Source: Rhodobacteraceae bacterium KLH11
GTDB lineage: Bacteria > Pseudomonadota > Alphaproteobacteria > Rhodobacterales > Rhodobacteraceae
DNA: 64,000 bases
Direction of reading: 5' to 3'
NCBI GenBank assembly: GCA_000158135.1
Contig: DS999532.1
Span: 445,600 to 509,599, forward strand
The notes beneath the pieces are model-generated. The model saw only the letters and a program-made list of their open reading frames with translations. It had not been told where the DNA came from and did not search any database. This document shows positions 57,542 through 64,000 of this stretch, in pieces. Within the stretch, counting starts at the first letter, position 1, and every line of letters starts with the position of its first letter. Both the position numbers and the translations under genes were made by a program.

Positions 57542-58852
57542 ATGACCTCTGAAGAAATGCGTCAGTTTTTGCGCCGCTCTGTCCGCAAACATGTTCTGAT
57601 CTCGTATTTCGCAATCTTTGGCCTGTTCGGCAGTGTTTTCGCGTGGGCTTACCTAACCAAAATCTCGGGCGCGGTCATCGCACCGGGCACGATTGTCGTT
57701 TTGGGCCATAACAAGTCAATCCAGCATCCGGACGGCGGCGTCGTCAAAGAAATCTTTGTGAAAGATGGTGATATCGTTCAGGAAAATGACCTGTTGCTGA
57801 GGCTGGATGCAACCGCGCTTCATGCGAATGTGGAACTGGCCCGCAACAGTTACCTTGAACTTATCGCCGAACGCGCCCGCATCGTAGCTGAACTGGAAGG
57901 ACAGGACAGAATCCTGTTCCCAAAAGAGCTTATCCAGCAGTTTCACTCTGACGATGTTCAGGACATCATCCGGCAAAACCGCGAGCTTCTGATCGCCCGG
58001 ATGGCTGCAAGGGATCGGCAAGTTGCGCAACTGGAATCGCAATATTCTCAGGTAAGCGCCAATCTCTCGGGATTGCGGGCGCAGGCCGTCGCACGTCAGC
58101 AGGAAAACGACATCGTTGGCGAACGCGTAAGCGATATGCAGGTGCTGTTTGAAAAGGAACTGGTCCCGTCCAGCACCATCGCAGCTGCAAAACGCGATGA
58201 ATACCGGACATCCGGCCTGCTGCAGGCCACATATTCCGAGATTCAACGCGTCGAGATGCAGCTCATTGAACTCCGGTTGCAAATCGAAAGCGTTGAAAAA
58301 GATGCCCATGCGGACATGATCGCCCGCCTCAGCGAAATGCGGCTTGAGATCGTACAGGCGCGGATCAACATGGAACACGCAGAAAAGCAGGTTTCACGCG
58401 TCGCTATCCGTGCGCCGACACGTGGGGTTATTCATGACATGTCTGTGCATACGATCGGCGGGGTTATCCAGCCGGCGGAACCCGTTCTGGAAATCCTTCC
58501 CATCGACGACGACCTTATTCTGGAGCTGAAGGTTCGCCCTGTCGATATCAAGAAAGTATTTCCGCATCAGACCGTCTCGATCCAGTTTCCCGGCCTGAAT
58601 GCCCGAACCGTACAACGTGTGGATGCCCGGCTTGACTATGTATCCAGGGATTTGTTGCAGGATCCCATTGATGGGCAGCAATACTATACCGCTCGGGCCC
58701 ACCTGATCAAAAAGAAGCAGGCGCTCGAAAAGGTCAACCTGGTGGCGGGTATGCCTGCAATTGCTTTCATCCAGACACGGGAACGGACCGTGCTGGATTA
58801 TCTTGTCGAACCACTGAAAAACCAGATTGCACTAGCTTTGAAGGAGGACTGA
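57542..58852 (+). CDS. Type I secretion membrane-fusion protein (HlyD family)
   Basis: A 436-residue periplasmic adaptor. One membrane helix near residues 20-40 anchors it, followed by a lipoyl/biotinyl-like motif (SIQHPDGGVVKEIFVKDGD is the landmark), long coiled-coil helices (residues about 90-280) and a C-terminal beta-barrel domain. It links the ATPase to a TolC-like channel. One base separates it from the ATPase gene. Confidence 0.94.
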   Translation: MTSEEMRQFLRRSVRKHVLISYFAIFGLFGSVFAWAYLTKISGAVIAPGTIVVLGHNKSIQHPDGGVVKEIFVKDGDIVQENDLLLRLDATALHANVELARNSYLELIAERARIVAELEGQDRILFPKELIQQFHSDDVQDIIRQNRELLIARMAARDRQVAQLESQYSQVSANLSGLRAQAVARQQENDIVGERVSDMQVLFEKELVPSSTIAAAKRDEYRTSGLLQATYSEIQRVEMQLIELRLQIESVEKDAHADMIARLSEMRLEIVQARINMEHAEKQVSRVAIRAPTRGVIHDMSVHTIGGVIQPAEPVLEILPIDDDLILELKVRPVDIKKVFPHQTVSIQFPGLNARTVQRVDARLDYVSRDLLQDPIDGQQYYTARAHLIKKKQALEKVNLVAGMPAIAFIQTRERTVLDYLVEPLKNQIALALKED

Positions 58853-58854
58853 AT

Positions 58855-59121
58855 ATGTCGAGCAATACAAGGTTATACGTGGATGGGATAAGCGATGTTT
58901 CGTTGATTAACGGAATGATCCACATCACATGCGCAAACCTGTCCAAACCCAATAATGGCGACGGAGAACCGGTTGCAGAGGATACGGTGCGGCTTGCTCT
59001 GCCCATCGGAGGCTTCACGCAAAGTTTGCAGCAAATGCACAATATGCTGACGTTGCTGAAAGAGCGTGGTGTTTTGACCGAAGCCAAGCCTGCAGCTGAA
59101 GAGAAGGCTGCCGAAGCGTAA
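58855..59121 (+). CDS. Unknown 88-residue protein in the RTX/radical SAM operon
   Basis: ATG 58855, two bases after the membrane-fusion gene. The sequence has a strand-rich first half (RLYVDGISDVSLINGMIHITCANL) and a helix with QSLQQMHNMLTLLKERGVL, ending in an Ala/Glu tail (AAEEKAAEA). One cysteine is present. No signal or membrane segment. The layout is similar to small DUF3467-like proteins, though I cannot assign the family. It could be a chaperone or recognition partner for the modifying enzymes, or a small accessory of secretion. Confidence 0.75.
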   Translation: MSSNTRLYVDGISDVSLINGMIHITCANLSKPNNGDGEPVAEDTVRLALPIGGFTQSLQQMHNMLTLLKERGVLTEAKPAAEEKAAEA

Positions 59122-59147
59122 ACCGATCAGGCAGGAGAAAGAACCCG

Positions 59148-61028
59148 ATGTTGGACGACCGGACAAACGCAGCCCACAAACCTGCAACGTCTTTGTCAGC
59201 TTCAAGCGTGGATTCTGTTCTTGTTGTCATGCCCTTTGGCACATTGGAGCGGCCCTCGATGGCCGCTTCGATGATCCAGGGCAAACTGAAAGCGTCCGGC
59301 AATCGTTGTGTTATTGATTATGCGGCCTTGCGCTTTGCTGACCGCATCGGAATTCGGGCCTATGATTTCTTTTCGCGCCGCACGGATGTGACAGACCTCG
59401 CAGGGGAATGGATCTTCGCGCATTGTGCCTTTGGCCACCGGGATCGCTCAGAACGCTTTCTGGAAGAGTATCTGGCTCATCAATCCAAGTCGTGGCTACT
59501 GCTGCAACGGGCCTTCAACTGCCAAACGATAGCCCAGATGCAGATCAAGCTGGATGCGATACGCGAGGCGGCCACCGATTTTGTTGACGAAACAGCCCGG
59601 CGCATCTTGCAGGCAAAGCCATCCGTCGTCGCGGCAACAACAATCTTCCAGCAAAACACCGCATCTATCGCCCTGTTGAAGCGGGTGAAGGAACTGGCAC
59701 CAGAGGTGCGTACCATTCTGGGTGGTGCGAATTGTGAAGAACCCATGGGTTCGGCCCTGGAAGAGATTTGCCCCTGGATCGATACAGTCCACAAAGGAAG
59801 ATCAGAAGGGTTTCTGGATACCCTCTTCAGCACGGAAAAACGCCGTTTTGAAGCGGACAGACAAAATACCTACCCGGATTTCGACGACTATTTCGATCAG
59901 CTCTCCGGCTTGGACGTTCGCCATCACATCAAGACGGCTCTACCCATCGAGATGTCGACCGGGTGCTGGTACGGCGAAAAAGCACATTGCACATTCTGTG
60001 GTCTGAACGGAACGACTATGCGCTTCAAAGCCCGCGATGCAGAGGATGTAATGGGGGAGATACGCCACCAAATCAAAACCTATGGCACAAAGAAATTCAT
60101 GGCCGTCGACAATATTATCGCCATGGACTATTTCAAAACGCTTCTTCCAGCCATCGTAGAAGAAGATTTGGGCATCAACATGTTTGTTGAAACAAAGGCC
60201 AATCTCAAACCCTGGCAGATTGATCTGATGGCGAAGGCCGGGTTTGACTGGATACAGCCGGGTATCGAGTCGCTGCACAACGACAAGCTGAAGAGGTTTA
60301 AGAAAGGCACTGACCAGAAAACCAATCTGACCTTGCTGAAGATGTCGATGGAGAGGGGTCTGGTCGCAAGCTGGCTTATGCTGGTCAACGAGCCCGGGGA
60401 AGAAGAAGAAGAATACCGGGAAATGGCAAGGCTATTCCCCAAGCTGACACATCTGATACCACCCGCAAACATTGTTCGCATACGGTTTGACCGCTACAGC
60501 CCCTATCATTTTCAACGTGAAAAGTTTGGGCTCAACCTGACCCCGTACCGCTCGTATTCTTACGTTTACCCCGAGAACGCAGATCTTGATAATCTGGCCT
60601 ACTATTTTGAAGATTATGATCTTGAACGGATCGGCAGGCAGCATCCGGTGATGCAGGATCTCCATGCAGCGTTTCTGGATTGGACAAATATTTTCTACGG
60701 GGTCGACAACGGCTCTCCTACAGAATTGAAGGCACATGCGCATTTACTGCTGCTTCAGGAGAAACGGGTAATCGTGGATACACGAGACCCAAAAGCAAAA
60801 AAGACCTATCGTGCCGGGAAAAAAACTGTCGAAGTCCTCGCCGCGCTGCATGAGGGCATGACCAAATCGAAATTCTCAACGGACTATCCCGATTTTGACC
60901 TGAAACCGCTATTGCAGGCCGATCTGGTTATTGATACCGGCGGTCATTATTTGTCACTGGTTATGAACCCCCCAACTCAACCATTACCGAAATTCGAAGA
61001 TTTCCCATGCGGGATTATTCAAATTTGA
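59148..61028 (+). CDS. B12-dependent-type radical SAM enzyme, RiPP C-methyltransferase-like
   Basis: A 626-residue enzyme. The N-terminal ~220 residues are a Rossmann/B12-binding-like region (VVMPFGTLERPSMAA, ILGGANCEEPMG). The radical SAM core has the unusual CX7CX2C site CWYGEKAHCTFCG (Cys273, 281, 284) followed by LNGTTMRF, the signature of the RiPP-maturation C-methyltransferase family. The canonical DxHxxG cobalamin motif is missing, which is common in this family. It would add methyl groups to unactivated carbons of a target peptide or protein. The gap to the 88-residue gene is 26 bases and no other RiPP precursor is apparent. Confidence 0.9.
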   Translation: MLDDRTNAAHKPATSLSASSVDSVLVVMPFGTLERPSMAASMIQGKLKASGNRCVIDYAALRFADRIGIRAYDFFSRRTDVTDLAGEWIFAHCAFGHRDRSERFLEEYLAHQSKSWLLLQRAFNCQTIAQMQIKLDAIREAATDFVDETARRILQAKPSVVAATTIFQQNTASIALLKRVKELAPEVRTILGGANCEEPMGSALEEICPWIDTVHKGRSEGFLDTLFSTEKRRFEADRQNTYPDFDDYFDQLSGLDVRHHIKTALPIEMSTGCWYGEKAHCTFCGLNGTTMRFKARDAEDVMGEIRHQIKTYGTKKFMAVDNIIAMDYFKTLLPAIVEEDLGINMFVETKANLKPWQIDLMAKAGFDWIQPGIESLHNDKLKRFKKGTDQKTNLTLLKMSMERGLVASWLMLVNEPGEEEEEYREMARLFPKLTHLIPPANIVRIRFDRYSPYHFQREKFGLNLTPYRSYSYVYPENADLDNLAYYFEDYDLERIGRQHPVMQDLHAAFLDWTNIFYGVDNGSPTELKAHAHLLLLQEKRVIVDTRDPKAKKTYRAGKKTVEVLAALHEGMTKSKFSTDYPDFDLKPLLQADLVIDTGGHYLSLVMNPPTQPLPKFEDFPCGIIQI

Positions 61029-61491
61029 ATATCTTATTATATTAATATTCATATTATATTTCAATTGGTTAAACAGCAGAAACGTATCAAGCGCTTTATT
61101 CCAATCTTCGATGATATGGCGGTAAGGATACCGGCAATTACCCCATCCTTATGATTTTGTTCCGCGCATTCTCTGCCTGTCGGGAAAATATACTTTTTTA
61201 CGCCACAGCTTAACTCTGTGCTGCGCAGCATAGCGGGTTTTCAGCAATTTTCGTATCTCCAATTCACCCAATAAGCAGACATTTCGCTCGGGCGGAATCT
61301 GGCGTGCTCTTGTCGCTCAAAACAGGTTGGAAGTGAAATATCGAGTGACCGGAACGTTACTAGAGATCAACAAGCGTTATTCGCTCACGAGTTGAGCCAA
61401 TGGTAAGCGTGGGTAGGGAGGAAACAAATGTATCGAGTGGCCGCAAATTTATTTTGTCGGCCCGCCAGGCACTTATGCCATTGGCGCTTTA
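61029..61491. other. AT-rich intergenic region after the RTX operon
   Basis: A 463-base gap. The first 50 bases are almost pure A/T (ATATTAATATTCATATT), typical of a transcription end or regulatory region. No gene is supported. The upstream promoter of the Crp/Fnr gene must be here; no clear intrinsic terminator was found. Confidence 0.5.
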
Positions 61492-62283
61492 ATGCGAGGA
61501 TCTTCGAAAGTGTTTCTGCAAAGCAAGGTAGAGTTGTTCCAACTATCCGAGTCGTTAGAGCAGGCGCTTGAACACAAGCACTCTTCCGAATTTCTGAGCC
61601 AACTGGATGTTCCGGCGGCACAGCAACTTCAAGCTGGCTGCGGGCAGCGGAGCTACAAAAAAGGCGAGACGATTTATTATCAGGATGATGAGGCGAACTA
61701 TCTCTATATCATCCTGAAAGGATACGCGAAACTTGGCAGCCTCACTTCGGATAGCAGTGAATTCACATACGCCATCATCGGACCCGGAGAGCCTTTCGGA
61801 GAGCTGGGCGTATATCAGAAATCCTTTTATGCAGACACTGCAGTTGCGCTGAGCCCACTGGAAGTATTCAGGATTCATCGCAATACGTTTTTTCAGCTCT
61901 CAATAAATAATCTCTCTGCCTGCGACGCCTTATCTCGTCTGGTTGCCAACAGGTACCGCAGCTATATCAGGGCGACACGATGTGTGAGTATGAAGAACAT
62001 GTCCGCCCGTTTAGCGAACACGTTGTTGCGAATAGCCGAGCAAATCGGAAAAACCGTTGATATGAATGGCACGGAAATAGAATGCATCGGTTCATTCGTA
62101 ACACAGACCGACATTGGATATATGGCCAGATGTTCCCGGAGCAACGTAAATCGCAAGTTAAAGTGCTGGGAACGCGCGGGCATAGTTGAAATTCATGACC
62201 GCTCGATCCTGCTGCATGATCGAAAGTTTCTGGAACAGGCGTCTTCTGAGGGTGAATTGGAAGGGTCTGTCGCGAAATTTTGA
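61492..62283 (+). CDS. Crp/Fnr-family transcriptional regulator
   Basis: A 263-residue regulator (GTG 61510, with GAGGA upstream, is an alternative start). The cyclic-nucleotide-binding-like domain has GETIYYQDDEANYLYIILKG and GEPFGELGVYQ. The C-terminal helix-turn-helix reads TQTDIGYMARCSRSNVNRKLKCWE. Cysteines at several positions do not match the Fnr N-terminal 4Fe-4S pattern, so a Crp-like ligand or another signal is more likely. It stands between the RTX operon and the FMN protein and may control either. Confidence 0.88.
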   Translation: MRGSSKVFLQSKVELFQLSESLEQALEHKHSSEFLSQLDVPAAQQLQAGCGQRSYKKGETIYYQDDEANYLYIILKGYAKLGSLTSDSSEFTYAIIGPGEPFGELGVYQKSFYADTAVALSPLEVFRIHRNTFFQLSINNLSACDALSRLVANRYRSYIRATRCVSMKNMSARLANTLLRIAEQIGKTVDMNGTEIECIGSFVTQTDIGYMARCSRSNVNRKLKCWERAGIVEIHDRSILLHDRKFLEQASSEGELEGSVAKF

Positions 62284-62474
62284 TAAATGACCGTCAATAG
62301 GATCATTTTGCGCCGTTACACATCACAACAGCGTCAACGTTTCTTCATCAACATGTGATCTATCCGCGCTGGAATAAAGCTGCATGGGCTCCGATTTGTG
62401 AGGGACATTCCTTTACCGCGCCAAAGATGGCCCTTCGGGTCCAGAAACGCATGTCACCAAACTAAGGGTTAATC

Positions 62475-63983
62475 ATGTCGCAACTGTCAGATGCACTTCT
62501 GAGCCTTTTGGAAATCCTCTCATTTGTTTTTGTCTTTTCGGTTGGCCTCGCCGTCCTTTGGGTTTTTGTGCTCTACATCCGGGACAAGACCCAAACCGAA
62601 AGCACCTTGCGGCGCAACTATCCCGTGGTTGCCCGGTTCCGGTACTTCTTTGAACATATGGGTGAGTTCTTTCGACAGTATTTTTTCGCACAGGATCGCG
62701 AAGAAATGCCGTTCAACCGGGCCGAACGGTCCTGGGTGTATCGCGCAGCAAAAAATGTGGATTCAACCGTTGCTTTCGGATCGACACGCGATCTGCGCTC
62801 GACCGGTACGGTGTATTTCGCCAATTGCCCCTTCCCAACGCTTGAGCAAGATGCCCAGGGCCCTTCAACCGTAACGGTGGGCCCGTTTGCCCGGCAGCCC
62901 TACTCTACCGACGCGCTGTTTAACATCTCGGGCATGAGCTATGGCGCGATTTCCATACCGGCCGTCCGGGCCCTGTCAGAAGGGGCCAGAAAAGCCGGGA
63001 TATGGATGAATACCGGCGAAGGCGGCCTGTCTCCATATCACCTGGAAAGCGGCGCGGATATCGTATTTCAGATCGGCACCGGAAAGTTCGGTGTGCGCAA
63101 GCCCGAAGGGGGATTTGACGAGGATAAACTGCGCGCAGTGGCTGCGCATGATGCGGTTAAAATGTTCGAAATCAAGCTCAGCCAGGGGGCAAAACCCGGC
63201 AAAGGCGGCATCCTTCCCGGTGCAAAAGTTACCACAGAAATTGCTGAAATTCGTGGCTTGGAAGCGGGGCAGGATGCGATCAGCCCGAACCGTCATCCCG
63301 AGATCAACAATGTCGGTGACCTGCTGGATATGATCCGGTATGTGCGCGACGTGACCGGAAAACCGGTCGGGTTCAAAGCCGTGATCGGAGCCAATGGCTT
63401 CTTCAACACCCTGTGTGAAGAGATTCTGAAACGCGGACCCGAGAGCGCACCTGACTTCGTGACCATCGACAGTTCAGACGGCGGCACCGGTGCGGCCCCC
63501 ATGAGCCTGATCGACAATATGGGGATGCCGCTGCGCGAAAGCCTGCCCCTGACGGTTGATGTGCTAAAGCAATACGGGCTTCGGGATCGGATCAAAGTCT
63601 GCGCCAGTGGCAAGATGATCAACCCGTCCGAAGTGGCCTGGGCCCTTTGTGCAGGCGCTGATTTTGTCAACTCCGCCCGGGGTTTCATGTTTGCACTGGG
63701 CTGTATTCAGGCTTTGCAATGCAACAAGAACACCTGCCCCACCGGCATCACCACGCATAATACCAAGCTGCAATTCGGCCTTGATCCGATCAGCAAGGCC
63801 GAACGCGTCGCGAGTTACGCCCAGAACATGAAAAAAGAGATCGGCATCATCGCCCATAGCTGCGGTGTGGCAGAACCGCGCCTGCTAAAGCGGCACCATG
63901 CGCGCATCGTGCTCGACAATGGGCGCTCGGCCTCGATGGATGAGCTGTATCCCGAACCGCAACATTTGCAAGCTGCCGAATAA
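62475..63983 (+). CDS. Membrane-anchored glutamate-synthase-domain FMN protein
   Basis: A 502-residue protein with one N-terminal transmembrane helix (residues about 12-33) and the FMN/Fe-S domain of glutamate synthase: ISGMSYGAISIPAVRAL, NTGEGGLSPYH, DSSDGGTGAAP and the 3Fe-4S-type cysteines in CIQALQCNKNTCPTG. It lacks the amidotransferase domain. Stand-alone members of this family are widespread and poorly understood; a role in ammonia-dependent glutamate-type synthesis or another FMN reaction at the membrane is possible. SD AAGGGT precedes ATG 62475. Confidence 0.87.
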   Translation: MSQLSDALLSLLEILSFVFVFSVGLAVLWVFVLYIRDKTQTESTLRRNYPVVARFRYFFEHMGEFFRQYFFAQDREEMPFNRAERSWVYRAAKNVDSTVAFGSTRDLRSTGTVYFANCPFPTLEQDAQGPSTVTVGPFARQPYSTDALFNISGMSYGAISIPAVRALSEGARKAGIWMNTGEGGLSPYHLESGADIVFQIGTGKFGVRKPEGGFDEDKLRAVAAHDAVKMFEIKLSQGAKPGKGGILPGAKVTTEIAEIRGLEAGQDAISPNRHPEINNVGDLLDMIRYVRDVTGKPVGFKAVIGANGFFNTLCEEILKRGPESAPDFVTIDSSDGGTGAAPMSLIDNMGMPLRESLPLTVDVLKQYGLRDRIKVCASGKMINPSEVAWALCAGADFVNSARGFMFALGCIQALQCNKNTCPTGITTHNTKLQFGLDPISKAERVASYAQNMKKEIGIIAHSCGVAEPRLLKRHHARIVLDNGRSASMDELYPEPQHLQAAE

Positions 63984-64000
63984 CGATCCGGCTTCACTCA

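Overview
The window looks like chromosome of a marine alphaproteobacterium of the Rhodobacterales (Roseobacter) type. Reasons: moderate-to-high GC core genes, a monomeric NADP isocitrate dehydrogenase, a polar amino-acid ABC transporter beside a heterotetrameric sarcosine-oxidase-like gene set, and protein sequences of Roseobacter character. No rRNA gene, CRISPR array or replication origin was seen; there is one tRNA gene.

Layout. (1) 1-13858: a catabolic and uptake region. An amino-acid-type ABC transporter is followed by a minus-strand unit of Rieske ferredoxin, desaturase-like hydroxylase and NicX/M29-like metalloenzyme. A divergent LysR regulator, a Rieske oxygenase, a PhyH-type dioxygenase and a four-subunit flavoenzyme of the SoxBDAG/MgdABCD family complete it. 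Together they suggest oxidation, ring opening and demethylation of an N-methylated, possibly heteroaromatic, compound. (2) 14187-21159: housekeeping genes (MFS exporter, TPP enzyme, sugar-nucleotide epimerase, icd).

(3) 21413-37270: a minus-strand block of twelve genes. It holds four dynamin-like GTPases arranged as two paralogous large/small pairs, a roadblock/LC7-like small protein, two unknown proteins, a transmembrane Ser/Thr kinase, an FHA protein, a PP2C phosphatase and two secreted LysM plus solute-binding-domain proteins. No type VI secretion gene is present. It reads as an envelope-sensing, phosphorylation-controlled membrane-remodelling system of unknown purpose.

(4) 37946-44607: a tRNA-Leu(UAG) followed by decayed mobile DNA: two broken serine recombinases, two cargo-like unknown genes, an IS3-family element with a -1 frameshift site, a transposase/phage chimeric ORF, and a head-tail module of a prophage ending in a frameshifted gene.

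(5) 45662-61028: the most unusual locus. One apparent operon encodes a roughly 2830-residue RTX-type protein, a radical SAM/SPASM peptide-modifying enzyme, a type I secretion ATPase and membrane-fusion protein, an 88-residue protein, and a B12-type radical SAM enzyme resembling RiPP C-methyltransferases. The RTX protein ends in fifteen exact 15-residue repeats built of pentads and then a 46-residue tail with five cysteines. This suggests that radical SAM enzymes modify the C-terminus of a giant protein before or during type I secretion. A Crp/Fnr-type regulator and a membrane-anchored glutamate-synthase-domain FMN protein follow (61492-63983).

All functional statements come from reading translated sequence and recalled family motifs; no database search was run.
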